A DNA stretch of 64,000 nt, taken from Candidatus Electrothrix aestuarii (GTDB lineage: Bacteria; Desulfobacterota; Desulfobulbia; Desulfobulbales; Desulfobulbaceae). The number at the start of each line of letters is the position of its first letter. Position 1 is the stretch's first letter. The notes under the pieces are model-generated. The model worked only from the letters and a program-made list of their open reading frames with translations, searched no databases and was not told where the DNA came from. Positions 1 to 9,076 of the stretch are shown piece after piece. Both the position numbers and the translations under genes were made by a program. The DNA lies in the NCBI GenBank assembly GCA_032595685.2, contig CP159373.1:3623907-3687906 (forward strand), written 5' to 3'.

Positions 1-1
1 C

Positions 2-448
2 GCCACAGGCGAGGAACTTCCTGTCCGGGAGGAATTTATCGAAAGCCTGACGCATGACAGTTTTGTTATTCAGATTTCTGAACTCAGACGGAAGCGGAGA
101 AACCTGTTGGAAAAAGTGCTGGCGGTGTTCGAGCAGCCCGCTTCGGTGAAGACGCCCCATTTTCTTGATATTTCCGAGTCCGAGTATCCAGCGGAGTACA
201 GAGAGGTGATCCGAAGGCTGATACAAGCCGCTGCTGAACCTCAGGTCAGGCAGACTATGGATGTGGAGGACGAAATCATAGAGGAACTCGGCAGTCTTGA
301 ACGCATTATAGCGGTTCGTGATAAAACCATTGATGATCAGAAAAGGGAACTTGATGACAAGGACAGGGAGCTTAGTGATAAAAACAAGGCTTTTGATGAT
401 CAAAAAAAGCTCATTGAGGAATTAAAGAGACAGCTCGGTGAAAAATAA
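2..448 (+). CDS. C-terminal part of a coiled-coil protein, probably Rpn/PD-(D/E)XK transposase-like (5' truncated)
   Basis: The reading frame is open from base 2 through the window edge, so the start lies upstream; the TTG at 107 is only an internal codon. The visible part is about 148 residues. It has a charged helical region (EYREVIRRLIQAAAEPQVR, then VEDEIIEELGSLERI) followed by five clean heptads (IDDQKRE, LDDKDRE, LSDKNKA, FDDQKKL, IEELKRQ) ending at GEK. This layout resembles the C-terminus of Rpn-family recombination-promoting nucleases/PD-(D/E)XK family transposases, which often end in variable coiled coils. The catalytic domain is not in the window, so the family call rests on the tail only. 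It is followed by a degenerate dispersed repeat and a convergent gene. Confidence 0.5.
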   Translation, partial: ATGEELPVREEFIESLTHDSFVIQISELRRKRRNLLEKVLAVFEQPASVKTPHFLDISESEYPAEYREVIRRLIQAAAEPQVRQTMDVEDEIIEELGSLERIIAVRDKTIDDQKRELDDKDRELSDKNKAFDDQKKLIEELKRQLGEK

Positions 449-545
449 CACCAGGACATAACCAGCCCAGGGTGATGATATGGTGGTGTAGGGTATATAT
501 GCCCTTTCCTCGGGGTGTTACCCTGAGCTGATTAATCTAACCAGT

Positions 546-630
546 TGTAGGGTGCAGACCTATGTGTCTGCCCTTCTTGATATCGGTAAGAAGAAGTTCG
601 AGCACACATACAGGGTGCCACCCCCTTGCA
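546..630. repeat. Degenerate copy of a GTAGGG-type dispersed palindromic repeat
   Basis: The left arm starts TGTAGGGTGCAGACC and continues TATGTGTCTGCCCTT; the right arm (600-630) contains cacacatacagggtgcc. The left arm aligns over about 29 bases with the repeat at 62832-62894 (shared TGTAGGG, GC, CC, TGTGT, CCCTT). It lies between two convergent genes in the noncoding stretch 449-667. Confidence 0.55.
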
Positions 631-667
631 AATCAGGATGACACCCTGGGCATAATTTCCTGAAATT

Positions 668-1669
668 TTACTGCTCAAACAGGGTAGAGATATTTCCAAG
701 TACTGACCCCTCACCCACGCTTTTTCCTCCGGCCTGGGGAGCCGCTGCCCAGATCTTCCCGGCCAGGCGGGAAAAGGGCAGGGACTGCAACCAGACATGA
801 CCCGGTCCGCGCAGGGTGGCAAAGAAGAATCCTTCACCGCCGAAGACCGCTGATTTCACATTGCCCACATATTCAATATCATAATCCACAGTCTGGGTCA
901 GGGCGACCAGACAGCCCGTATCCACCCGCAGGGTCTCTCCGGCCTGGAGCTGCCGTTCGACGATGGTGCCACCTGCATGGACAAAGCAGATGCCGTCACC
1001 GTCCAGCTGCTGCATGATGAATCCTTCACCACCGAACAGGGCGGTGCCGATTTTTTTCTGAAAGGCGATCCCTATGGCCACCCCCTTGGCCGCACAGAGA
1101 AAGGCATCCTTCTGACAGATAATTCGGTTGCCGTAGCGGTTCAGATCCAGGGGGATGATTTTACCGGGATAGGGGGAGGCAAAGGCGACCTTGCCCTTTC
1201 CCTGGCCCTGAAAGGTAAACATGGTAATGAAGAGGCCTTCGCCGGTGATCAGTCGTTTACCTGCTCCGAGCATCTTGTCAAAGAAACCTCCCTGCTGCGA
1301 CGAGGCAGAACCGTCACCAAACACGGTGTCCATTTTAATAAAATCGCTCATGTACATCATGCTACCTGCTTCTGCAACCACACTTTCCTGGGGATCAAGC
1401 TCAATCTCGACAAACTGCATCTCGTGGCCGAAGATTTCGTAATCAATCTCGTGCGCAACCCGTCCTGACATGGGAGGAGGAGTACTGCTCGCAGCAGCGC
1501 CAGGATTGGCCAGCTCCTTGACCTGCTCCACGGGCAGCCAGTCACTGAAGCCTTCTCGCCAGACCATAGTGGCCTGATTGTATTGGCCGGACCGCAGCCC
1601 GGCGAGCATTTGTTCATGGGAAAAAGGCCCTACAGTCTGCCCATTAACAGCTACATACCAGTTATACAT
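668..1669 (-). CDS. TIGR00266/AIM24 family protein with N-terminal GYF domain
   Basis: This 333-residue protein starts with a GYF_2-type domain ([16 protein letters not shown], then the W-rich [16 protein letters not shown]; residues 1-52). A short Pro/Ser linker leads into an AIM24/TIGR00266 beta-sandwich of about 220 residues, rich in Gly turns ([33 protein letters not shown]). The AIM24 family is poorly characterised in bacteria; GYF_2 domains are seen as adaptor modules in bacterial membrane or signalling proteins. The frame stays open upstream to 2140, but that extension overlaps glcD and reads as junk. I chose the ATG at 1669 because AAGGTG sits 5 bases before it and the GYF motif begins there. 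Gene and glcD are divergent, about 100 bp apart. Confidence 0.85.
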   Translation of the reverse strand: MYNWYVAVNGQTVGPFSHEQMLAGLRSGQYNQATMVWREGFSDWLPVEQVKELANPGAAASSTPPPMSGRVAHEIDYEIFGHEMQFVEIELDPQESVVAEAGSMMYMSDFIKMDTVFGDGSASSQQGGFFDKMLGAGKRLITGEGLFITMFTFQGQGKGKVAFASPYPGKIIPLDLNRYGNRIICQKDAFLCAAKGVAIGIAFQKKIGTALFGGEGFIMQQLDGDGICFVHAGGTIVERQLQAGETLRVDTGCLVALTQTVDYDIEYVGNVKSAVFGGEGFFFATLRGPGHVWLQSLPFSRLAGKIWAAAPQAGGKSVGEGSVLGNISTLFEQ

Positions 1670-1771
1670 AACGACACCTTGGAATAAGTTTGTTTTCGTT
1701 TGCCCTGGGAATTCTCTTCCTGTCCTGAAAAGCGCTAGCCCTTGAACAGAATATCCGTTATTATTGCAAAT

Positions 1772-3172
1772 ATGGAGAAAAAAATCATAAAAAAAATACA
1801 GCAGGCCATTGGGAAAGCTAATCTGCTGACAAGCCTTGAGGAACGCTCCTGCTATAGTTACGATGCTTCTGGGCGCAATTTTATGCCGGATGCAGTAGCC
1901 TTGCCCGAAACCACAGAACAGGTTGCAGTCCTGCTTCGCCTTGCCAACGAGTATCGTTTCCCAGTGATTCCACGTGGTGCAGGCAGTGGCACCACCGGCG
2001 GGGCATTGCCGGTTCAGGGCGGTCTGGTCGTCGGCTTTAGCCGGATGAAGCGGATCGTGGAGATTGACCCAGAGAACATGATCGCCGTGGTGGAGCCTGG
2101 GGTTGTGACTGGCGAGTTGCAGACGGCTGTGAAAAAACATGGTTTGATGTATCCCCCTGATCCGGCCAGTCTGAAATTTTGTTCCATCGGCGGTAATGCC
2201 GGAGAATGCGCTGGTGGTCCCAGCGCGGTGAAGTACGGGGTAACCCGAGATTATATTATAGGGCTAGAGGTGGTGCTGCCCACCGGAGAGATCATGCGGA
2301 CCGGGGTGCGTACGGAAAAAGGGGTGGTGGGCTATGATTTGACTCGCCTGTTCATCGGTTCGGAAGGAACCCTGGCCCTTTTTACCAAGTTGATTCTCCG
2401 CCTCCTCCCCCTTGCTGAGGCCAAGGCGACCTTTCTTCTTAGTTTTTCTTCCTTAGCCCAGGCAACAGGTCTGGTTGCCAAAATTCTTACTGCCGGGCTC
2501 ATGCCCTGTACCTTGGAATACATGGATCAGACTGCGGTGCAGGTGGTGCGGGACCGTTTAACCCACCCTTTACCGGAGGAAACCAAGGCCCTCTTGCTGG
2601 TGGAGTTTGATGGTGATGCTGATGAGGTTGGAAAAGAGGGTGCTCGTTTTGTCGATTTTGTACAGGAACAGAACAATACGGACCGTATGTCGGACTGTAT
2701 GTTGATGTTGCGCCAAGCACAGAACGAGGCGGAAACCCAGGAGCTCTGGCTCGCCCGACGTTCTATTGCTCCAGCCTGTTTGAGCCTACGACCCCATAAG
2801 ATTGCCGAGGATGTGGTTGTTCCTCGTTCGCGTATCCCGGATTTAGTGCAGCTGACAGAACAGTTGGCCGAGGAATTGCGTCTCATTATCTTGACCTTTG
2901 GTCATGCCGGGGATGGGAACATCCATGTAAATATCATGGTGGATAAGCAGAACGAGCAGGAATACAGTAATGGGCTCAAGGCTAAGGAACGGCTTTTTGA
3001 GCGGGTGCTTGCCATAGGGGGAACCCTCTCTGGTGAGCATGGAGTGGGGATAACCAAGTCGCCTTTTCTAGCGCAGGAACTTGATGAAACGGCGCTTTCT
3101 GTGATGCGAAAATTAAAGGGGCTTTTTGATCCCCATAATATTTTGAATCCGGGGAAGATTTTCCCTGTCTGA
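1772..3172 (+). CDS. glcD: FAD-binding oxidoreductase, GlcD/D-lactate dehydrogenase type
   Basis: A flavoprotein of 466 residues in the glycolate oxidase GlcD / D-lactate dehydrogenase (cytochrome) family, oxidising 2-hydroxyacids to 2-oxoacids. The FAD_binding_4 domain shows the PP-loop [14 protein letters not shown] (from about residue 68) and [17 protein letters not shown]. The FAD-oxidase C-terminal domain carries [11 protein letters not shown] (about residue 378) and GEHGVGITK (about 421), the usual metal/substrate region. The start at ATG 1772 is preferred over an upstream TTG at 1742. No Fe-S partner (GlcE/GlcF) is next to it, so the electron acceptor and exact substrate (lactate or glycolate) stay open. 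A GC hairpin follows at 3211-3227. Confidence 0.88.
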   Translation: MEKKIIKKIQQAIGKANLLTSLEERSCYSYDASGRNFMPDAVALPETTEQVAVLLRLANEYRFPVIPRGAGSGTTGGALPVQGGLVVGFSRMKRIVEIDPENMIAVVEPGVVTGELQTAVKKHGLMYPPDPASLKFCSIGGNAGECAGGPSAVKYGVTRDYIIGLEVVLPTGEIMRTGVRTEKGVVGYDLTRLFIGSEGTLALFTKLILRLLPLAEAKATFLLSFSSLAQATGLVAKILTAGLMPCTLEYMDQTAVQVVRDRLTHPLPEETKALLLVEFDGDADEVGKEGARFVDFVQEQNNTDRMSDCMLMLRQAQNEAETQELWLARRSIAPACLSLRPHKIAEDVVVPRSRIPDLVQLTEQLAEELRLIILTFGHAGDGNIHVNIMVDKQNEQEYSNGLKAKERLFERVLAIGGTLSGEHGVGITKSPFLAQELDETALSVMRKLKGLFDPHNILNPGKIFPV

Positions 3173-3210
3173 TTTTGGAGCCCAGTGTGGTTCGAGTTGA
3201 CAGCCCTCCT

Positions 3211-3227
3211 CCCGACCTGCGGTCGGG
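3211..3227. terminator. GC hairpin downstream of glcD
   Basis: Perfect 7-bp stem CCCGACC / GGTCGGG with a TGC loop. There is no T-tract, so it may be a pause or 3'-end stabilising structure and not an intrinsic terminator. Confidence 0.35.
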
Positions 3228-3285
3228 GCCAAATATCAAAATAACAAAGGCATACACGTTTTGTTACTTAGAAGAAGGTTAATGA

Positions 3286-3678
3286 ATGAATGTTGAATGT
3301 GCATGGGTTATACAGGACTCATATGTTGATGAAACGGAAGGATATGTAACCATCAGCGATGGTAGTGAGGATTTTTGTATCTTCATCTTGAAGAGTTTTG
3401 ATTTCTACGACCAAGACGGTAAAAATAAATTAATTGATGAGATAACAGATCGAATTGATGAATCAGTCTTGCACGCAGAATGCGATATGTTTGAAGGGTC
3501 TAATTATTACCTTGCCATAGAGTATGATCAGGAAGAAAGCGCTTATGCCTGCCTTGGTTATAAAGTAGGGGATTACAGCGTGTTAAGATTTGCAGCCACT
3601 GCATCAAATCAACTGGGTTTGTATAAACTGAAAAAGGCAATTAAGGGAATAAAAGAGAAAGATCAGGTATACCATTAA
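3286..3678 (+). CDS. Hypothetical protein, 130 aa
   Basis: No family recognised. The protein is acidic and soluble, with no signal peptide or membrane segment. The N-terminal half looks beta-rich (CAWVIQDSYVDETEGYVTI, FCIFILKSFDFY) and the C-terminus is a basic helix (LYKLKKAIKGIKEKDQ). The start at ATG 3286 follows GAAGAAGG by 7 bases, a good ribosome site; the ATG at 3282 runs into a stop at once. It is not obviously linked to glcD upstream or to the kinase that begins 53 bases downstream. Confidence 0.65.
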   Translation: MNVECAWVIQDSYVDETEGYVTISDGSEDFCIFILKSFDFYDQDGKNKLIDEITDRIDESVLHAECDMFEGSNYYLAIEYDQEESAYACLGYKVGDYSVLRFAATASNQLGLYKLKKAIKGIKEKDQVYH

Positions 3679-3731
3679 AGCATTAAAGAGGGCCTTTATT
3701 CACGTAGGTTACTTGCCGGGCAAGGAGAGAT

Positions 3732-5305
3732 GTGAAACTTAAGTTGACGGTAACAATCAGTAGCTTACTGTTTATCGGTATGTTGCTGATAAATATTGTA
3801 CTGTTATTTCTCTGGAGACATCATGCTCTGCAAGATAAGGCGAAGCATGATCAGGCTGTCCTTGCTCACATCCAGTCTTTATTGCTGAGAGGGAGCGTGC
3901 CCGGCGAGAACTCCTTGACGGAATTTATCTTTTCAGACTTCTATGACTCCTCGGAAAACGGTCGTTTTTTGTCCTCTTAGAATCCGGTCAGCCAGAGGAG
4001 CAAGAAAGAAAAAATAACGCGATATCTTCTGGGAAACACGATGCAATAGAGGTGTTGCTCGTTAGTGCGGCTACTGAGGCCAAAACGAGTGGACGGCCAG
4101 TAAGCCGGACCGCAGCCTTACATCCTCATGTCTTGTCGTGTAATGGCTTGCTGCTGAATGCCCGTCCTCTTGTTCAGGAGGGAGAGGTCATAGGTGCCGT
4201 TGCTATGATCCGCTCCCTTGATGCTCTTTTTCAGGAGCTGTGGGTCGCTGAGAAAACGGTTTTTGCCTATCTTCTGGTGAATGTTCTGGTTCTGGGGGCT
4301 ATCGGTTTTTTTAGGATGGCAGGTCTGATCATTCGACCTGTTGATCATTTGGTTGCCCTTGCTGACCAGTATACAGATTATGACCCCTTCCGTTTTGTGC
4401 CCCAAGATTCCGGGACAGAGTTTGGCCGGCTATCCAATAGTCTGAACAGTATGCTGACCAGGATAGAGGAAGACCGACAGACTTTGCAGCATACTGTTCA
4501 AGCCTTAGAATTGGCTAATCAGACCCTGAAAAAGCAGCAACAGGAGATGGTTCGGGCTGAGAAGCTGGCCTCAGTAGGAAGAATGGCAGCAGGTCTGGCC
4601 CATGAAATCGGCAATCCCCTCAGTGTGGTTCAGGGATATTTGGAAATGTTACAGAATGCTTCGGGACAAAGTGAGACACATAAGGATTTTCTCCGTCGCT
4701 CCGGGCAGGAAGTACAGCGCATCGACAGGCTGATTCGGCAATTACTGGATTTTTCCAGAACCAATAAGGGAAGTCCTAAGATTTTTTCTCTGCATGAGTT
4801 GCTCTGTTCGGTCCTGGAGATGGTCAAAGTGCAGACAGTGTTTCGGGATATTGCTCTGGAAACCGATTTTGCTGCCGAGCGTGATCAGGTATTTGCCGAT
4901 GCAGAACAGTTGCGCCAGGTTTTCGTTAACTGTCTGTTGAATAGCGCCGATGCTATCCAGGCAAAGAAGAGGGACAACGACAAGCATGAGGGAAGGGTAG
5001 TTGTGAGGACTACCTTGCAATGCCCTGTTTTTTCTGAGCAGAAAATGGGATCTGTTATCCAGCTCGTTGTTCGTATTTGCGATAATGGAACAGGAATCAC
5101 TGAGGAGAAGTTACCTCTTATTTTTGATCCGTTTTTTACCTCCAAAGAACCCGGAAAGGGCACTGGGCTCGGCCTGTCAGTTTCACGTTCCCTCGTTGAT
5201 ACCGCCGGGGGAACGATGGAGTTAACCAGCGAAATCGGCCAAGGAAGTTGTATGCTGATTGCATTGCCTCTTGCTCCTGGTAATGGAGGAGACCGAGCAG
5301 CCTGA
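3732..5305 (+). pseudogene. Membrane sensor histidine kinase (PilS/NtrB-like), frameshifted in a T6 run
   Basis: Two adjacent ORFs together make one kinase of about 524 residues. The first (GTG 3732 to stop 3980) has a membrane helix (LTVTISSLLFIGMLLINIVLL) and the start of the sensor region; it ends just after TTTTTT at 3965-3970. The other frame is open without a break across that point (FVLLESGQPEEQE...) and continues to 5305 with a second membrane helix, HAMP (MAGLIIRPVDHLV), H-box EKLASVGRMAAGLAHEIGNP (His codon 4601-4603), N-box ICDNGTGI and G-boxes FFTSKEPGKGTGLGLS. One extra T would restore the frame. The stop is followed closely by the sigma-54 response regulator, its likely partner. 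Real inactivation, slippage or sequencing error cannot be separated here. Confidence 0.8.
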
Positions 5306-5356
5306 TGAATGAGTTTTTCGAAATAGCTAAGAATATGTTTTGTGATTTTGTACTGT

Positions 5357-6775
5357 ATGGATGATTCACCTGATCAAGTTTTAAAGCGTGTCCTTGTTGT
5401 TGATGATGAGGAAAATATGTGCCATATGCTCTCTGTCTTGCTGACTGGCGAGGGGTACCAGGTGGAGAGTGCAGCAAATGGTAAGGAGGCGATTGTTTGC
5501 TTAGAAAGGAGGTCCTTTGATTTCGTTCTTTGTGATATCAGAATGCCGGAGATGGATGGACTTGCCTTTCTCGGGGCGATAGAAAATCTTGATCATGGTG
5601 CAACTGTCATCATGATGTCTGCCTTTGGCTCGGTGGATACAGCTCTTGAGGCAATGAAGCAAGGTGCCTACGATTTTATCTCCAAACCCTTCAAGGTCGA
5701 TGAAGTGATTTTGGTCTTGAAAAAGGCTGAAGAACGGGAACGGCTCCGCCGGGAAAATATCCTCCTGAAAAGGAAAATTGTTGAGCTGGAGAGAGGCGCT
5801 GGTTTTGGAGCAATGATAGGGAAAAGTCCTGCCATGCAGGAGGTTTTCACTCTGGCACAAAAAGTTGCTGAGCACCCGACCACTGTTTTGATTACAGGGG
5901 AATCCGGGACTGGTAAAGAATTGGTTGCCGCTGGTATTCATACGAAAAGCGGAAGGGCGAATAAACCATTTATTGCAGTGAATTGCGGGAGTATACCGGA
6001 GAATCTTCTGGAAAGTGAGTTCTTTGGGTATAAGCGGGGAGCCTTTACCGGGGCAGATCGGGATAAAAAAGGGCTTTTTGAAGAGGCGAACAAAGGAACC
6101 CTTTTTCTTGATGAGATAGGCGAGCTTCCTCCATCTATGCAGGTTAAGCTGTTACGAGTTTTGCAAGAGCAGGAAATACGACCTGTAGGATCTGCGCAGA
6201 GAAAAAAAATAGATGTACGTATTCTTGCCGCTACAGCCAGAGATATGAGCGAGGAGGTTCAGCAGGGACGTTTTCGGGAAGATTTATTTTATCGGATCAA
6301 CGTGATCAATATACAGGTTCCCCCGCTCCGTAGACGAAGTGGAGATATCCCACTTCTCTGTGATTATTTTATTAAGAAATTCAAGCGTAGTTTGAATCGC
6401 TCTGATATTGAAGGGCTCAGTAATACTGCTTTGCAGCAGCTTCTTGCCTACTCCTGGCCTGGTAATGTGCGTGAGTTGGAAAATGTTTTGGAGCGCGCGG
6501 TAATTTTGGCAGAGGGGCAGTATATAGAATCGGAAAATTTCCCTGGAAATATTCGGGAAAGTCGTGGGGTATCGGCTCATGATTTTTTAGCAGGAGTGAT
6601 CTCGATAAAAGAGGGAAAAAGAAGGGTGGAGGAGCGGCTTATTCGCCATGCCCTTGAGTTGACTCAAGGAAATAAAAGCCAGGCAGCTCAGCTCCTTGAA
6701 ATCAGTTATCCCTCACTCTTGAGTAAAATTAAGGAGTATGAAGTGGTGGTTAATCAGGAGAATGAGGTATTGTGA
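5357..6775 (+). CDS. Sigma-54-dependent response regulator (NtrC/PilR type)
   Basis: A 472-residue activator with three domains. The receiver (about 10-125) has phospho-acceptor Asp60 in FVLCDIRMP and Lys110 in ISKP. The AAA+ domain has Walker A GESGTGKE (181-188), the sigma-54 contact loop GAFTGA (228-233) and Walker B LFLDEIGE. The C-terminal Fis-type helix-turn-helix includes QGNKSQAAQLLEISYPSLL. The start at ATG 5357 puts the receiver at the usual position; an in-frame GTG at 5342 is possible. A 19-codon ORF (5305-5364) overlaps the kinase stop as TGATG and runs past this start, which suggests translational coupling. The pilin cluster directly downstream points to a PilR-like role. I found no good -24/-12 element in 6776-6978. 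Confidence 0.9.
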   Translation: MDDSPDQVLKRVLVVDDEENMCHMLSVLLTGEGYQVESAANGKEAIVCLERRSFDFVLCDIRMPEMDGLAFLGAIENLDHGATVIMMSAFGSVDTALEAMKQGAYDFISKPFKVDEVILVLKKAEERERLRRENILLKRKIVELERGAGFGAMIGKSPAMQEVFTLAQKVAEHPTTVLITGESGTGKELVAAGIHTKSGRANKPFIAVNCGSIPENLLESEFFGYKRGAFTGADRDKKGLFEEANKGTLFLDEIGELPPSMQVKLLRVLQEQEIRPVGSAQRKKIDVRILAATARDMSEEVQQGRFREDLFYRINVINIQVPPLRRRSGDIPLLCDYFIKKFKRSLNRSDIEGLSNTALQQLLAYSWPGNVRELENVLERAVILAEGQYIESENFPGNIRESRGVSAHDFLAGVISIKEGKRRVEERLIRHALELTQGNKSQAAQLLEISYPSLLSKIKEYEVVVNQENEVL

Positions 6776-6981
6776 ACAGGGAGTGTTAAAAAAGTTTACA
6801 ATAACCTCGGTGGGTGTAAAAAAAAATTATGATTGGCTCTGTGCGATTTGGTTTTGTGAAGGAGCTTTCCTCGTAACCTATAAGAAATGTTGTTGTTGAA
6901 AAATAATTTTTAAAGAGGAGCGTTTATTGCAAAAAAAGTGGTGAGGCTAATTTATTATTTGAAGTTTGATGAAGTGATGTG

Positions 6982-7605
6982 ATGATAAGAAAGAATAAGA
7001 AACAAAATGAGCAAGGTTTTACCTTTGCTGAACTAATGATAGTTATTGCCATTTTCGGTATATTGAGTGCTATGGCGGTTCCAAGTTTTTTGCGGAGTTT
7101 GCCTGAAAGGCGTCTGACAAATGCAACAAGAAATCTTTATTCGGACTTTCAAAAGGCGAGACTGCTGGCTGTTAGGAATAATAGGAATGTTGTTGTCAGC
7201 TTTGATCCTGATGCTGGTACATACAAGTATACTAATATTGGTTTTGACGAAGAGGCGGGGGAAAAGGTAAGTTATGATACTGTAGGTACTTTATCAGAGT
7301 ACGGGGCAGTTCGTTATGGTTGTGAGGCTACGGGTACTGACTGGAATAATGTTTCCATTATAGGGGTGAACACCACGTTGACCAATGATCAAGTTCGCTT
7401 TACCCCTGACGGACTGGCCCAGGAGGAGGATAATGCGGGTACTTTCGTGATGGTTCCTGGTGTTAATATTCCTAGTGTTGGCTATACTGGTGAAGAGTAC
7501 GTTCTTCTTCAAAGTGATAACGATAAGACTGTTTGCTTTGCCGTGACAGTGTCCAGTTTCGGATCGGTTAAGATAAGGACATACAGTGATGGTTTGTGGA
7601 GGTGA
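6982..7605 (+). CDS. GspH/FimT-like type IV minor pilin, first copy
   Basis: A prepilin of about 207 residues. The class III leader is short and basic (MIRKNKKQNEQG) with the PilD cleavage site G|FTFAE, Glu at mature +5, followed by the hydrophobic N-helix AELMIVIAIFGILSAMAVPS. The sequence after it (PERRLTNATRNLYSDFQKA, then RLLAV) is typical of FimT/GspH pseudopilins, whose globular domain sits at the tip of the pilus-like fibre. A GTG three bases earlier (6979) could also start it. It is paralogous to the next gene, including a similar C-terminus (FGSVKIRTYSDGLW). It heads the minor-pilin operon that ends with pilY1. Confidence 0.85.
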   Translation: MIRKNKKQNEQGFTFAELMIVIAIFGILSAMAVPSFLRSLPERRLTNATRNLYSDFQKARLLAVRNNRNVVVSFDPDAGTYKYTNIGFDEEAGEKVSYDTVGTLSEYGAVRYGCEATGTDWNNVSIIGVNTTLTNDQVRFTPDGLAQEEDNAGTFVMVPGVNIPSVGYTGEEYVLLQSDNDKTVCFAVTVSSFGSVKIRTYSDGLWR

Positions 7606-7731
7606 TGCAGTTTCTTGAAGAGTTGTGATGGGATGAGCTGAAGTTGATTGAAGATGGAGAGGATGTGAAAGGAGAATGAAAGAAGCTTAGAAAAATGAAC
7701 GTAGATGCGATGAATTCGCAGGAGGTTAGTC

Positions 7732-8286
7732 ATGAAGCAGGCTGGTTTCCGGGAGGAGCAAAAAGATGGTTTCTCCCTGGTCGAACTGATGTTGGTGATG
7801 GCTCTTTTTGGAATTTTGTCGGCACTAAGTATTTCTGGATTTTTGAGAAGCGCACCGGAAAGGCATCTGCGCAATGCAGCGAGAAATTTATATGCGGATT
7901 TGCAGCGGGCGCGTTTATTAGCAGTAAATAAAAATAAGAAGATATCAGTACGATTCAATGAAGCAGGGAACGCTTATTATATTGATGAAGATGCGGAAGG
8001 GGAAGAGGGATATAAGGTGTGTAACGCTAGTGAATTAAAAAGGAGTCTTGCGGACTACGGTGGGGTTGAGTACGGTAAAGGAGCAGCTGTGAAGAATTGG
8101 AATAATACCGATATTAACCGAGTGGTTCCGAACCATAATGTCATCAGTTTTAAAGCAACTGGAACAGCAAGCTCTGCAAGTGTTTATTTGCAACATGTGA
8201 ATCGCGATGCTGTAACCTACGCGGTTACGACAACGAATTTCGGGGCTGTGAAGGTAAGGTCATTCAATGGCTCTACCTGGGAGTAA
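7732..8286 (+). CDS. GspH/FimT-like type IV minor pilin, second copy
   Basis: A prepilin of 184 residues with leader MKQAGFREEQKDG, cleavage site G|FSLVE with Glu at +5, and helix LVELMLVMALFGILSALS. It resembles the preceding gene closely: FLRSAPERHLRNAARNLYAD here against FLRSLPERRLTNATRNLYSD there, and FGAVKVRSFNGSTW at the C-terminus. The two therefore arose by tandem duplication. AGGAGG lies 7 bases before the ATG. A longer frame on the same strand (7695-7931) overlaps but has no pilin features and is a shadow. Confidence 0.87.
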   Translation: MKQAGFREEQKDGFSLVELMLVMALFGILSALSISGFLRSAPERHLRNAARNLYADLQRARLLAVNKNKKISVRFNEAGNAYYIDEDAEGEEGYKVCNASELKRSLADYGGVEYGKGAAVKNWNNTDINRVVPNHNVISFKATGTASSASVYLQHVNRDAVTYAVTTTNFGAVKVRSFNGSTWE

Positions 8287-8299
8287 AGGGGGGAGTAAG

Positions 8300-9076
8300 A
8301 TGGAAAAAATACGGAATAAAGAAAGAGGTTTTACTTTTATTGAGATGATGGTCTCGATGGTCATCGCCAGTTTTGTTTTTGCTGGAATCTACGGTGTGTA
8401 CACGATTCAGCAGAGAAGTTATACAGTTCAAGAACAGGTGAGCGAGATGCAGCAACGTCTTAGGGCTGCTGCTCAATTTATGACGAATGAAATGAGAATG
8501 GCTGGTTATAACCCACCGGATGACTATCCTGATCCTAATTCATATGATCCCAATGGTGTCTGTAATGATGCAGAAGTAGAGACTATGAAGGCTGATGAGC
8601 TTACGTTTTCTTTTTGTCGGCTTACAGCTGATAGTCAGGATCCTCCAGTTTATACCTCTGAGCTGATAAAAACAACGTATTCATATGATGCTGCTGAAGA
8701 CAAGCTTTATGTCCAGCACGGTGACAGTGCGAGCACGAAAAGAGCATTGGCAGAAGGAATAGAGGCGATTGAATTTTTGTATTTGGATGCAGATGGAAGT
8801 GTAGTTACTGATACGGCTAAAGTTCGTCAGATTAAAATTTCCATTTTGGCTCGCTCTACTTTTCCTGATGCAAAGCACACCGATACAATCGTGTATGAAC
8901 CGGCATCAGTACGGGATGGGTTGTCAACCAGTGTCTGGGATCTTAACGGAGCAGATGTTAGTGGAACCGCTAATCCGCCGTCTGCAGCTGGGTGCGATGA
9001 TCCCTATGATCCTTGCCATTATCACCGACGCCTTCTGGTTACCACCGTTAAACTGCGCAATATGGGGTTGGAATGA
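8300..9076 (+). CDS. pilW: PilW-like minor pilin
   Basis: A 258-residue prepilin: MEKIRNKERG|FTFIEMM with Glu at +5, then a hydrophobic helix, then QEQVSEMQQRLRAAAQFMTN and MRMAGY. That last motif (R..AQFM..EMR.AGY) is characteristic of PilW. PilW is one of the minor pilins that prime T4P assembly with PilV, PilX and PilY1. The start at ATG 8300, preceded by an AAGGGGGGAG site, is preferred over the in-frame ATG at 8267, which would overlap the previous gene. It overlaps pilV by four bases (ATGA). Confidence 0.85.
   Translation: MEKIRNKERGFTFIEMMVSMVIASFVFAGIYGVYTIQQRSYTVQEQVSEMQQRLRAAAQFMTNEMRMAGYNPPDDYPDPNSYDPNGVCNDAEVETMKADELTFSFCRLTADSQDPPVYTSELIKTTYSYDAAEDKLYVQHGDSASTKRALAEGIEAIEFLYLDADGSVVTDTAKVRQIKISILARSTFPDAKHTDTIVYEPASVRDGLSTSVWDLNGADVSGTANPPSAAGCDDPYDPCHYHRRLLVTTVKLRNMGLE

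Noticed and set aside
1670-2140. N-terminal extension of the AIM24/GYF frame on the minus strand
   Set aside because: It lies antisense to glcD, reads as junk, and the GYF domain with a good ribosome site begins at 1669.
6776-6978. Possible sigma-54 promoter before the pilin operon (TTGGC...TGTGC)
   Set aside because: The GG-to-GC spacing is 6, not 10, so it does not fit a -24/-12 element.
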